From contig NZ_CP109190.1 in the NCBI RefSeq assembly GCF_041438805.1, positions 2,480,001 to 2,544,000 of the forward strand: a stretch of 64,000 bases of DNA. The letters are read 5' to 3'. The position numbers were made by a program, and so were the translations under genes. The notes beneath the pieces were generated by a model. That model was not told the origin of the DNA, did not search any database, and saw only the letters and a list, made by a program, of their open reading frames with translations. How positions within the stretch are numbered: position 1 is the first letter of the stretch; each line of letters begins with the position of its first letter. This document shows positions 8,630-17,117 of the stretch, in pieces. This stretch comes from Streptomyces sp. NBC_01707 (GTDB lineage: Bacteria; Actinomycetota; Actinomycetes; Streptomycetales; Streptomycetaceae).

Positions 8630-9166
8630 GTGACGCATTCCGATCTTGCCCTCCGTATCCATGCCGCCTCTCACCTCACCGGCAGGTTCACGCTCCGGTC
8701 CGGACGCACGGCCACGGAGTACTTCGACAAGTACCGGTTCGAGGCGGATCCGGTTCTGCTGGACGAGATCGCCCGGCACATGGCCCAGCTGGTGCCGTCC
8801 GGCACGGAGGTGCTGGCCGGCCTGGAGATGGGTGGCATCCCCGTGGTGACCGCGCTCGGCCGGCACACGGGGCTGCCCTGCGTGTTCGTGCGCAAGCGGG
8901 CCAAGCCGTACGGTACTTGCCGTCTCGCCGAGGGCGCCGAGATCCAGGGCCGCCGTGTGCTGGTCGTCGAGGACGTGGTCACCAGCGGTGGGCAGGTCGT
9001 GCTGTCGACCGCGGACCTGCGGGGCCTGGGCGCTCAAGTAGGCGAAGCTCTGTGCGTGATCGACCGCGAGCAAGGCGGCGCCGGTGCTCTCGCGGCCGAG
9101 GGCATCGAGCTTCTGTCACTGCTGACGGCCGAGGAACTGCGGACTGCTGTGGCGTCCGATCGGTAG
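8630..9166 (+). CDS. pyrE: Orotate phosphoribosyltransferase
   Basis: A 178-residue type I phosphoribosyltransferase. The PRPP-binding loop V-L-V-V-E-D-V-V-T-S-G-G is near residues 109-120. The upstream R-K-x-A-K-P-Y-G-T-C-R-L segment and the opening S-H-L-T-G-R-F-T-L-R-S-G are typical of PyrE, which joins orotate to PRPP to give OMP in pyrimidine synthesis in the cytoplasm. The GTG at 8630 is chosen because it gives the family length, and GGGAG stands 11 bases before. The frame is open back to 8456 with no similarity to the family. It stands alone rather than in a pyr operon, as pyrE commonly does in streptomycetes. Confidence 0.92.
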   Translation: MTHSDLALRIHAASHLTGRFTLRSGRTATEYFDKYRFEADPVLLDEIARHMAQLVPSGTEVLAGLEMGGIPVVTALGRHTGLPCVFVRKRAKPYGTCRLAEGAEIQGRRVLVVEDVVTSGGQVVLSTADLRGLGAQVGEALCVIDREQGGAGALAAEGIELLSLLTAEELRTAVASDR

Positions 9167-9696
9167 GCCGTGTCCGCCCGCCACCTTGACGCGTCGACCG
9201 GAGCATGACCGGGCGGGGAGATCTCGACGACGCCCTCCGCATGACCTCACCGTCTCCCTGGGTGGGCGCTCCTCGCCGGCGCGCGGCGCCGACGGTGCTC
9301 ACGCTCCGGGAGCGGGCGCGCCCCAGGGCAATGCCGGGCAGGGCAGGTTTCGAGGACGCGCCGAGGCACCTGAGGTGACTGCCCACTTCTGGATCAACAG
9401 GGCCACATACGAGTGTCGGATTCGGATCTGCTGTTCGTCAGACCGGCGGCTGTCCGGCGGATGTCATGCGTCGTTCCCTGCGCCTGCCCGGTTCGGCGAC
9501 GTCCGCGACAGGAGCGGACTCAGCAGCGTGCGGGTGCAGGGTGCCGGGGTGATGTGGTGACCTGCTCGGCGTCGCCCGTCTCCACGATCTCGCCACGGAA
9601 CGGTGAACGTGCGGATTAAACCGCATGGCGGTGGCGTTACCCCCTGCGCGAGCCGATTCGTGGAGATGAGAGTCGGGCGGAAGCGGAGGCATGGCT
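9167..9696. other. Intergenic stretch without identifiable gene
   Basis: About 0.53 kb between pyrE and the lipoate-ligase-like gene. Short open frames are present on both strands but have no motif, no ribosome site and shadow-like composition. The last 30 bases carry the GGAGG (9685-9689) used by the next gene. Confidence 0.4.
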
Positions 9697-10761
9697 GTGC
9701 ACGGTGAGTACAAGGTCCCCGGCGGCAAGCTCGTCGTGGTGGACCTGGACGTCGAAGGCGGTGCCTTGCGTAACGTACGGGTCGCCGGGGACTTCTTCCT
9801 CGAACCCGACGAAGCCATCCTCGCGATCGACGGGGCCCTGGCGGGGGCCCCGGCCAACACCGACACCGCCGGGCTCACTGCCCGCATCGACGCGGCACTG
9901 CCCGCCTCCACCGTGATGCTCGGACTCACCTCCGAAGGCGTCGCCGTCGCCGTACGCCGGGCCCTCGCCCAAGCCACCGAGTGGAGCGACTACGACTGGC
10001 AGCTCATCCACGAGACCCCGCAGTCCCCCGCTCTCCACATGGCACTGGACGAGGTCATCACCGCCGAGGTCGCCGCGGGCCGCCGGCCCCCTACTCTGCG
10101 GGTCTGGGAGTGGGCCTCCCCCGCCGTGATCATCGGCAGCTTCCAGTCACTGCGGAACGAGGTCGACCCGGCGGGCGCCGAGCGTCACGGCGTCACCGTC
10201 GTCCGGCGTATCTCCGGCGGCGGCGCCATGTTCGTGGAACCGGGCAACACCATCACGTACTCGCTCTCCGTCCCGGACGCCCTCGTCTCCGGGCTCTCCT
10301 TCGCGGACAGTTACGCCTACCTGGACGACTGGGTGCTCGCGGCGCTCGGCGACATGGGCATCAAGGCCTGGTACCAACCGCTCAACGACATCGCGACCGA
10401 CATCGGGAAGATCGCCGGAGCAGCCCAGAAGCGCGTCGTGGGCCCCGGCGGCGGACCCGGCGCCGTGCTGCATCACGTCACGATGTCCTACGACATCGAC
10501 GCCGACAAGATGCTCGATGTCCTGCGCATCGGCAAGGAAAAGATGTCCGACAAGGGGACCCGGAGCGCCAAGAAGCGCGTCGATCCCCTGCGTCGGCAGA
10601 CCGGCCTGCCACGCGAGGCCGTCATCGACAACATGATCGACTCCTTCCGCAAGCGCCACGGCCTCACCCAGGGCGCAGTGACCGCTGAAGAGCTGGCACA
10701 GGCGGAAGAACTCGTACGCACCAAGTTCGGCACTCCCGAGTGGACGGCACGTGTGCCGTAG
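9697..10761 (+). CDS. lplA: Lipoate-protein ligase A family protein, permuted domains
   Basis: A 354-residue cofactor-transfer protein. The catalytic biotin/lipoate A/B ligase fold occupies about residues 105-354, with the lipoyl-AMP-binding motif R-R-I-S-G-G-G-A-M-F near 169-178 and I-A-G-A-A-Q-K-R near 238-245. Residues of about 1-100 (opening G-E-Y-K-V-P-G-G-K-L-V) look like the small LplA accessory domain that in E. coli LplA lies at the C-terminus, so the order is reversed. GGAGG at 9685-9689 is only 1 base before an ATG at 9691 but 7 before the GTG at 9697, so the GTG is preferred. Expected to attach lipoate or octanoate to E2/GcvH domains; other acyl substrates are possible. A perfect terminator follows. 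Confidence 0.85.
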   Translation: MHGEYKVPGGKLVVVDLDVEGGALRNVRVAGDFFLEPDEAILAIDGALAGAPANTDTAGLTARIDAALPASTVMLGLTSEGVAVAVRRALAQATEWSDYDWQLIHETPQSPALHMALDEVITAEVAAGRRPPTLRVWEWASPAVIIGSFQSLRNEVDPAGAERHGVTVVRRISGGGAMFVEPGNTITYSLSVPDALVSGLSFADSYAYLDDWVLAALGDMGIKAWYQPLNDIATDIGKIAGAAQKRVVGPGGGPGAVLHHVTMSYDIDADKMLDVLRIGKEKMSDKGTRSAKKRVDPLRRQTGLPREAVIDNMIDSFRKRHGLTQGAVTAEELAQAEELVRTKFGTPEWTARVP

Positions 10762-10770
10762 CAGTCACTG

Positions 10771-10802
10771 ACCTGCCCGGAGGCGTGTCGCTCCGGGCAG
10801 GT
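10771..10802 (+). terminator. Perfect 12-bp hairpin after lplA
   Basis: ACCTGCCCGGAG (10771-10782) pairs fully with CTCCGGGCAGGT (10791-10802) over an 8-base loop, 9 bases after the stop codon. Confidence 0.8.
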
Positions 10803-10971
10803 GCCCACGCGTCGGATCCATTTGCTGATGCCGGAGAAGCATTCCGGTGTCTTCCACGTACAACCTTCGTGGAGCCCGGCAGCACTCTCAGGTATGCGAT
10901 CTCCGCCGTGAGACCGGTGGTCGGCCGCGGGACTTCCGGACCGTTGATCGCCGTCGGTCGACCCGGAATCC

Positions 10972-11652
10972 TCAGCGCGGGTCCCGTGGTGAGACGAGAC
11001 CCGACTCGTAGGCGAAGACCACGAGTTGGGCCCGGTCGCGGGCGCCGAGCTTCGTCATCGCCCGGCTGATGTGGGTCTTCGCGGTGAACGGGCTGATCAC
11101 CATGTGCGCGGCGATCTCCTCGTTGGTCAGCCCCCGTGCGGCCAGCGCACTCACCTCGCGTTCGCGGCGGGTCAGGGTCTCGAAGCCGGGGGCCGTGGCC
11201 CGGTCGGGCGGCCGGGAGACGAACTCGCCGATCAGCCGGCGGGTGACGGCAGGCGACAGCAGGGCGTCGCCGCGGGCCGCCACACGGATGGCCTGGAGGA
11301 GTTCAGCGGGTTCGGTGTCCTTGAGAAGGAACCCGGCGGCCCCGGCGCGCAGCGCGTCGAACACGTACGCGTCGAGCCCGTAGTTGGTGAGGATGACGAC
11401 GTGGACACCGGCCAGTTGCGGGTCGGCGGCGATCCGGCGGGTGGCCTCGATGCCGCTCATCAGGGGCATCTGCACGTCGACGAGGACCACGTCCGGGATG
11501 TGGAGGCGGGCCAGTTCCACTCCCTGACGGCCGTCGGCCGCCTCGCCGATCACTTCGATGCCGTCCTCGGCTTCCAGCAGGGCGCGGAACCCTGCACGCA
11601 TCAGGGCCTGGTCGTCGACGATCAGCACCCGGATCGTGTCCTGATGGTTCAT
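10972..11652 (-). CDS. NarL/FixJ-family response regulator
   Basis: A 226-residue two-component regulator. The receiver domain (about 5-125) has the acidic pair D13-D14, phospho-acceptor Asp59 in V-D-V-Q-M-P and Lys in L-K-D. A LuxR-type helix-turn-helix (about 157-215) shows L-T-R-R-E-R-E-V and I-S-P-F-T-A-K-T-H-I. The start overlaps the stop of the histidine kinase gene by 4 bases, so the two are co-translated and form a pair. Targets are not visible with certainty; the divergent region upstream of the kinase contains two palindromes that could be its sites. Confidence 0.93.
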   Translation of the reverse strand: MNHQDTIRVLIVDDQALMRAGFRALLEAEDGIEVIGEAADGRQGVELARLHIPDVVLVDVQMPLMSGIEATRRIAADPQLAGVHVVILTNYGLDAYVFDALRAGAAGFLLKDTEPAELLQAIRVAARGDALLSPAVTRRLIGEFVSRPPDRATAPGFETLTRREREVSALAARGLTNEEIAAHMVISPFTAKTHISRAMTKLGARDRAQLVVFAYESGLVSPRDPR

Positions 11653-12797
11653 ACGGTGGTTCCCGATGTCTGCAGGGGAAGTTCGACACGTACGGAGAAG
11701 CCGCCGTCCGGGCGCGGTGCGGCGGCAAGGGTGCCGCCGAGGGCCCTGACACGTTCGCCCATGCCGGTGAGTCCGGTGCCGGCGGTGACGGCTTCGCCGG
11801 GGGAACCGGGCCCCTGATCGTCGACGCGTACCGTCAGCACGTGTTCGCCGTAGATCAGTTCGATGGTCGTCCTGGCGCGGTCGGCGTGCCGGGCCACATT
11901 GGTGAGTGCCTCCTGCACGACGCGGTACACGGCCCGGTCGACGTCCGCCGGCAGCGGGCGTTCCACGCCGGTCACGGTGACGGAGAGTTCGATGCCCGCG
12001 GCACGGGCCCGGCCTACCAGCTCGTCGATGCGGTCCAGCCCCGTACCCGGCTCCACCACATCCGTGCGCAGTACCTCAAGGGTCGCCCGCAGCTCCCGCA
12101 TCGCCTCGCCGCTCGCCTCCTGAATCGCGAGCAGTGCCGGCTCCACCTCGCTGCCCCGCTTGCGCGCCAGGTGGACAGCGACTCCCGCCTGGAGCTTGAC
12201 GATCGAGATGGAGTGGGTCAGCGAGTCGTGCAGTTCGCGGGCGATCCGCAGCCGCTCCTCACCGGCCCGGCGCAGCGCCGTCTCCTCCCGGTTGCGTTCG
12301 GCGTCGAGCGCCCGCTGCTCGGCCTGGCGGAGATACGCCTGCCAGTTCCTGTCGATGAGTCCGGTGACCCCGGCGCAGAGGAACCAGCCGAGCAGCAGCA
12401 GCGTCCGCTCGACGGTGTACTGCACGCCCGGAGCGGCGACGATCAGGACCGTGAAGTATCCGGCGAGGAAGAGGGCGCCCGCGGCGACGCCCCAAGCCCG
12501 CCGTCCAGCGCGCGCCGCGGTGTGCACGGCCGCCAGCACGGGGAACGCAGCCCAGCTGCCCGGGTGCGCGTGAAGGACGTACCCCAGCATGGAGACGGTG
12601 GTGACGGCGAGCACGGCACGCGGAGCCCACCGGTGACCGGCGAGGGACAGTGCGCCAACTGCGATGAGCAGCAGGTCGAGTACGTCCGGCCTCGATGCGG
12701 CACAGGCCGCGGCGAGGACCGCCGCCCCGATGGCGACGGCGAGCGCCGCGTCCAGCAGGCGAATCCGCCGGTCGATGTCCCCCTGCATGAGCCGCAC
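11649..12797 (-). CDS. DesK/NarX-type sensor histidine kinase
   Basis: A 382-residue membrane kinase. Four to five hydrophobic segments lie between residues 15 and 150 without a large sensor loop. The HisKA_3 dimerisation helix then has I-A-R-E-L-H-D-S-L-T-H-S with His190 as phospho-acceptor, and a HATPase_c domain follows (A-L-T-N-V-A-R-H, V-D-D-Q-G-P-G, G-L-T-G-M-G-E-R-V). GTG 12797 is chosen because GGGAG stands 5 bases before it; the ATG 9 bases further in (12788) is the alternative. It transfers phosphate to the regulator encoded just downstream. The signal is unknown; this architecture often senses membrane state or envelope-active compounds. Confidence 0.9.
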   Translation of the reverse strand: MRLMQGDIDRRIRLLDAALAVAIGAAVLAAACAASRPDVLDLLLIAVGALSLAGHRWAPRAVLAVTTVSMLGYVLHAHPGSWAAFPVLAAVHTAARAGRRAWGVAAGALFLAGYFTVLIVAAPGVQYTVERTLLLLGWFLCAGVTGLIDRNWQAYLRQAEQRALDAERNREETALRRAGEERLRIARELHDSLTHSISIVKLQAGVAVHLARKRGSEVEPALLAIQEASGEAMRELRATLEVLRTDVVEPGTGLDRIDELVGRARAAGIELSVTVTGVERPLPADVDRAVYRVVQEALTNVARHADRARTTIELIYGEHVLTVRVDDQGPGSPGEAVTAGTGLTGMGERVRALGGTLAAAPRPDGGFSVRVELPLQTSGTTV

Positions 12798-12848
12798 ACT
12801 AACTCCCGCGCAACAGCCCCGTCATCATCCTGCCGGACGGGCTCCGCG

Positions 12849-12888
12849 CTACTCCCGGAGTAGTAGTCGCGGACGACTCCGGTCGTCC
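12849..12888. promoter_or_regulatory. Two palindromes in a divergent promoter
   Basis: CTACTCC-c-GGAGTAG (12849-12863) and GGACGAC-tccg-GTCGTCC (12871-12888) lie in the 159-bp gap between the kinase gene and the AhpD-like gene. Both have perfect 7-bp arms. They could be operators for the adjacent NarL-type regulator or for another factor. Confidence 0.4.
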
Positions 12889-12956
12889 GGAATCACCCTC
12901 GACTGCCTTCGCGGGTACGACGACCGGGCACGGTGCGGCGAGCGAGCATCGTCGCC

Positions 12957-13940
12957 ATGACCGAAACCTTCCGATACACCTCACCCGCACCGCCGGGAGC
13001 AGCGACCGGAGTGGTCGCCGACGTGTACGCGCAACTGGCGACCGACTTCGGTATCGAACGCGCCACGACCTTCGTCGTGCTGTCCGCCTCGCCGCCCCTG
13101 CTGACCGGCACCTGGGCCGTCATGCGGGAGTCCCTGCTGGCCGGACCCACGTCGCGCACCGACAAGGAGGTGGTGGCGGCGGGGGTGTCGATCGCCAACC
13201 GGTGCCCGTACTGCGTCACCGCGCACACCGTGCTCCTGCATGCCACCGGCGACCACGCGCTGGCCGAGAGAATCGCCCGTGGCGAGCAGCCCGAGGACCC
13301 AGGACATCGTCAACTGCTGGCGTGGGGAAAGGACATGAGTACGTCGCAGCCGTTCCCGTCCGGGCAGGCACCGGAGTACATCGGGACGGCGCTCGCCTTC
13401 CACTTCATCAACCGAATCGTGTCGTCCCTGCTGACGGAGGACATGCTGCCCGGGGGCGCCCAGAGATTCCGCCTGGTACGGAGCGTGGCGGGCCGCTCGC
13501 TGGCCCGTACGGTCCGCCGCGAGCTCGTTCCCGGCGAGAGCCTCGCCCTGCTGGAGACGGAGGGGGCGTCGCCCGGGTGGGCGGCGGACACCCCGATCGG
13601 CACCGCGTTCGGCGCGCTGCGTACGGCGGCGCACCTGGGTGCGGGGCTGCTCGGTGACGAGGACGCGGCACTGGTACGGACATCGGTGGCGGCCTGGGAC
13701 GGCGTCACACCGCTGCCCCTGCAGGGCGAGGGGCTGCCGGACCGGGCGGAGCGGCCGGGTGCACGGCTGGCGCTGCTCGCGGCGCGTGCCCCGTACCGGA
13801 TCACGGACGAGGACGTGGCGGCCTGGCTGGCACCGCCGTTCACCGATCACTGTCTGGTCCATCTGATCGCGTTCGGCGCGATCTGCGCCGTCGAGCGCAT
13901 CGAGGCCAACCTGACCGCACGGACCGAGGAGCACGCATGA
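12957..13940 (+). CDS. AhpD-like/carboxymuconolactone decarboxylase-family protein
   Basis: A 327-residue protein with one AhpD/CMD-type helical core near residues 45-130. It carries a C-P-Y-C-V-T-A-H motif (Cys83, Cys86, His90), the redox and proton-relay residues of AhpD-type peroxidase systems. The C-terminal 180 residues are also helical and less conserved, so the protein is about twice the length of a simple AhpD. The ATG at 12957 begins the conserved part. The stop overlaps the start of a methyltransferase gene (ATGA), showing an operon. Role likely in peroxide or organic-radical stress or in small-molecule modification; substrate unknown. Confidence 0.82.
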   Translation: MTETFRYTSPAPPGAATGVVADVYAQLATDFGIERATTFVVLSASPPLLTGTWAVMRESLLAGPTSRTDKEVVAAGVSIANRCPYCVTAHTVLLHATGDHALAERIARGEQPEDPGHRQLLAWGKDMSTSQPFPSGQAPEYIGTALAFHFINRIVSSLLTEDMLPGGAQRFRLVRSVAGRSLARTVRRELVPGESLALLETEGASPGWAADTPIGTAFGALRTAAHLGAGLLGDEDAALVRTSVAAWDGVTPLPLQGEGLPDRAERPGARLALLAARAPYRITDEDVAAWLAPPFTDHCLVHLIAFGAICAVERIEANLTARTEEHA

Positions 13941-14746
13941 CCGTCACCGACGCGTGGAACGGACAGCTCGGCCGACACTGGGCCGACCATCCCGACCGCT
14001 ACAACGCCATGGTGGCCCGCTTCGACGAGCCGCTGTTCGACGCCGCGGCGATCGGCACGGAGGACAGGGTCCTCGACATCGGCTGCGGCAGCGGGTTCTC
14101 GACCCGGATCGCGGCGCGGCGCGCCCCACGGGGCCGGGTCACCGGCGTGGATGTCTCCGTGCCGCTCCTCGAACGCGCCAGGGCCCGCACCGACGCCGGA
14201 GAGTTCCCCTCCGTCTCCTACGAGTTGGGGGACGCGCAGGTCCACCCCTTCGAGCCGGCCGGCTATGACGTGGCGATCAGCCGGGGCGGCGTGATGTTCT
14301 TCGCCGACCACATCGCGGCGTTCACCAATATCGGGCACGCCCTGCGCCCCGGTGGCCGGCTGGCGTTCATATGCCCGCAGCCCCCGTCACCGGACGGCGA
14401 GGAGCGCAAGGCGCTCGGGCTGCTGGCTTCCCTGCTGGGGCAGGAACACGCGGTGGAGAACGACGTGGCGGTGGCCATGGCCTCGCTCTCGGACCCGGAA
14501 CGCCTGCGGAAGGTGCTGGGCGCGGCGGGCTTCGAGGAGATCGGCATCGTGCCCGTGACGGCCACGACCTGCTGGGGGCGGGACGCGGCGGACGCGGTGG
14601 ACTTCTTCGTCTCCCGGACACCGGGTCTCACCGTCTCCGACGAGACCCGGGCCTCGATGATGGACGCCCTGCTGCCGTACGAGACCGCGGAGGGCGTGCT
14701 GCTGAGGGCGGGGGTGTGGGTGGTCGGCGCCCGCCTGCCGCTCTGA
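13937..14746 (+). CDS. SAM-dependent class I methyltransferase
   Basis: A 269-residue Rossmann-fold methyltransferase. Motif I (V-L-D-I-G-C-G-S-G-F) is at residues 45-54, the acidic ribose-binding residue in V-T-G-V-D-V-S around 70, and motif III (L-R-P-G-G-R-L-A-F) around 138-146. This is the UbiE/methyltransferase-11 type that acts on small molecules. It overlaps the AhpD-like gene by 4 bases and is probably co-regulated with it. The convergent amidase gene ends 11 bases downstream. Substrate cannot be inferred. Confidence 0.88.
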   Translation: MTVTDAWNGQLGRHWADHPDRYNAMVARFDEPLFDAAAIGTEDRVLDIGCGSGFSTRIAARRAPRGRVTGVDVSVPLLERARARTDAGEFPSVSYELGDAQVHPFEPAGYDVAISRGGVMFFADHIAAFTNIGHALRPGGRLAFICPQPPSPDGEERKALGLLASLLGQEHAVENDVAVAMASLSDPERLRKVLGAAGFEEIGIVPVTATTCWGRDAADAVDFFVSRTPGLTVSDETRASMMDALLPYETAEGVLLRAGVWVVGARLPL

Positions 14747-14757
14747 CCGGCGGTGTG

Positions 14758-16212
14758 TCAGGAGCCCGCGGAGGCCGGCGGCCGGTGCTCGTACCACCGC
14801 TGGTCGGCCTCCAGCTGGGCCGCCAGGGAGATCAGCAGCTCCTCGCTGCGGGACGGGCCGAGCAACTGGGCACCGACGGGAAGTCCGTCGGCCGTGAAAC
14901 CGGCCGGGACATTGATGCCGGGCCAGCCCAGCACGTTCCACGGCCAGGCGTACGGGCACGCCTCGGTGATCGCCACGTCGGTACGCCAGGCGCTCAGGCC
15001 GTCGAAGGCGCCGATCCGGGGTGGGGGCGCGGCGGTGGTCGGGGTGAGCAGCACGTCGTACCCGGCCCCGGCCGGGGTGGTCCGGAAGAGCCTGCCGATC
15101 CTGCGGTGCTGGCGCACCTCCCGTGCCCTGGCCGCTCGCACCACCCGGCCGCCGAGCCGGGTGCCGGTTCGCAGGGCGCTGCGGGTGCGCGGGTCGAGGA
15201 GAGCCGGTTCGGGGTGGAGCGCGGCGAGTTCGGCGATCCCGGCGGTGGCGCGGGGGACGAAGCCGAGACCGATCAGCCCGTAGCGCGGCCTGGCCTCCTC
15301 GACATGGTGGCCGAGCCGGGCCAGGGCCTCGGCGAGCGCGGTGACGGCCCGTCGTACAGCCGGGTGGGGGGCCGAGCCGGTGAGGGTGAGCGGGGGCCGC
15401 CAGGCGAGGGCGATCCGCAGCCTGCCCGGGTCGCGACCGGCAGCGGCCGAGGCGGCGACGGGCGGCGGCCGGTGCAGGTCGTCGGGGTGCGCTCCGGCTA
15501 CGGCGTCGAGCAGCAGTGCGGCATCGGCGACGGTCCGGGCCAGCGGGCCGTTGACGGTGAGGCCCTGGAAGGCGTCGTGGTGGGGGTGGACGGAGATCCG
15601 GCCGCGCTGCGGTTTGATACCGATGAGATGGGTCCAGGCGGCGGGGATCCGGACGGACCCGGCACCATCCGAACCGAGCGCGGCGGGCACCAGCCCGGCG
15701 GCGACGGCCGCCGCCGAACCTCCGGACGAACCGCCCGGGGTGTGCCCGGTGTGCCACGGGTTACGGGTGGCGCCGAAGGCGGGCCCTTCGGTGAAGGGCC
15801 ACTGGCCGAGCTCGCAGGAGTTGGTCTTCCCTACGATCACGGCCCCGGCGGCGCGCAGCCGGCGCACGGCCTCGCTGTCCTCGGCGGCCGCCGGCAGATC
15901 GCCGTCACAGCCGAAGTGGGTGGGCATTCCCTCGATATCGGTGTCGTCCTTGACCGCGACCGGCACCCCGAGCAACGGCAGCCGCTCACCGGCGGCGAGC
16001 CGTCGGTCTGCTTCCGCGGCCTCGGCCAGCGCGGCCGTGGCACGCAGGTGACGGAACGCGTTGAGAGTGCTCTGGCTCGCTTCGATCCGTGCGAGGGCGG
16101 CGGACACCTGCTGTGTCGAGGTGGTGCGGCCGTCGGCCAACGCCCGTGCGGTGTCGGCCAGTCCGGTCGAATCGGTCGGCTCGGTGAGTTCCACGGCTTC
16201 TGCTGAGGACAT
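14758..16212 (-). CDS. Amidase signature family hydrolase
   Basis: A 484-residue cytoplasmic amidase with the Ser-cisSer-Lys triad: Lys88 in V-A-V-K-D-D, the Gly/Ser-rich loop G-G-S-S-G-G-S at about 160-166, and the nucleophile Ser186 in G-S-D-G-A-G-S-V-R-I-P. This arrangement fits hydrolases of aryl- or alkyl-amides and carbamates; it lacks GatB/GatC neighbours, so it is unlikely to be the tRNA amidotransferase subunit. The ATG at 16212 gives the usual length. It lies alone, convergent with the methyltransferase and divergent from the next gene. Substrate unknown. Confidence 0.88.
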   Translation of the reverse strand: MSSAEAVELTEPTDSTGLADTARALADGRTTSTQQVSAALARIEASQSTLNAFRHLRATAALAEAAEADRRLAAGERLPLLGVPVAVKDDTDIEGMPTHFGCDGDLPAAAEDSEAVRRLRAAGAVIVGKTNSCELGQWPFTEGPAFGATRNPWHTGHTPGGSSGGSAAAVAAGLVPAALGSDGAGSVRIPAAWTHLIGIKPQRGRISVHPHHDAFQGLTVNGPLARTVADAALLLDAVAGAHPDDLHRPPPVAASAAAGRDPGRLRIALAWRPPLTLTGSAPHPAVRRAVTALAEALARLGHHVEEARPRYGLIGLGFVPRATAGIAELAALHPEPALLDPRTRSALRTGTRLGGRVVRAARAREVRQHRRIGRLFRTTPAGAGYDVLLTPTTAAPPPRIGAFDGLSAWRTDVAITEACPYAWPWNVLGWPGINVPAGFTADGLPVGAQLLGPSRSEELLISLAAQLEADQRWYEHRPPASAGS

Positions 16213-16415
16213 GGGGTGCCCGCCTCCCCGATATCGGTGCGTGCCCGCACCTGAACGGCCCGTACAGACTTACTGGAGGGTAACGAGTGGGGGCGGTCCA
16301 CTCAACCGATCCACGCGGAGTCGGGGCGTGGCGCTGAGTGTCAGTGCCGGTTGCTACGTTCTCCGACGGCGGGCCGAGGCGGCGCGCGCAGCACACAACG
16401 GGGCAGGTGGGGCCA

Positions 16416-17117
16416 GTGGGAGCAGTCGTCGAGAGGGACTTCCGGGGAGAGTTCGAGACGCATCTGACGGTGCGTCCCGATGACCGCACCGTCAGCGACG
16501 CGCGCCTGGAGCGCTGGGCCGGTCAGCACGGCCTGAAGCTCACCCGCATCCTCCTGGACCGCGGCGCCGTGCGCGACCAACCCATGCTGACCGAGCGGGG
16601 CCGGGGCACCCTCACCGAGCAGCGGGCCACCGCCCGGCTCCGGTCCGCCGAACTGCGGGCGGCGGGGTTCTCCGTCGTACGGGTGAAGATCGAAGCGGCT
16701 CCATGGAACGAGGACATACCGCGGACGGCGGACGACGCGGCCGAACTGTCGTCTGTCTGCCACTTCGAGCACCACATCAAGCTGCTGCTGACGGGTGAGC
16801 CGGAGGTCACCTCGGCGCGGGACGTGGCCGAGCGGCACAGCGCGCACCTCTCCCGGAACGCCCGCCGCGCCGCCCTGCACGGGCGCCACGAACGGTTCGT
16901 CACCCAGCGCTGCCGCGGGGTCGGCCGCCCGGAGGCCCGTGCCCGGCTCGACGACCTTCTCGGTGCGCTGGCCGCCGCCGGTCTCGAAGTGGCGGAGGTC
17001 GAGGAGGAGTTCGTGGTGCACGACGACCATCCGGCGGTGGACGCGGGCTGGATCGACGAACGGACCGAGCGACCGGCCGAGGAGCGGGGCGAGCGACGGC
17101 CCGAGGTGACCGCATGA
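16416..17117 (+). CDS. Conserved hypothetical protein paired with AbiEii-like gene
   Basis: A 233-residue protein of no recognised function. Charged motifs are spaced along it: F-E-T-H-L-T-V (start), Q-P-M-L-T-x-R-G-x-G-T-L, V-V-R-V-K-I-E-A-A-P, H-F-E-H-H-I-K-L-L-L, H-L-S-R-N-A-R-R, R-F-V-T-Q-R-C, and V-E-E-E-F-V-V-H-D near the end. Alternating strands with inward Glu/His/Lys/Arg would suit an enzyme pocket; a CYTH-like tunnel fold is one speculative possibility. GTG 16416 is chosen because it lies just before the conserved part with a GGTGGGG 3 bases upstream; the start is uncertain. The stop overlaps the nucleotidyltransferase start (ATGA), so the two are co-translated. Confidence 0.75.
   Translation: MGAVVERDFRGEFETHLTVRPDDRTVSDARLERWAGQHGLKLTRILLDRGAVRDQPMLTERGRGTLTEQRATARLRSAELRAAGFSVVRVKIEAAPWNEDIPRTADDAAELSSVCHFEHHIKLLLTGEPEVTSARDVAERHSAHLSRNARRAALHGRHERFVTQRCRGVGRPEARARLDDLLGALAAAGLEVAEVEEEFVVHDDHPAVDAGWIDERTERPAEERGERRPEVTA

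Noticed and set aside
9186..9560. 124-codon plus-strand frame between pyrE and lplA
   Set aside because: No motif or ribosome site; composition typical of non-coding high-GC DNA.
14371..16206. Long plus-strand frame (611 codons) opposite the amidase
   Set aside because: The amidase signature residues lie on the minus strand; the plus reading is low-complexity Gly/Arg.
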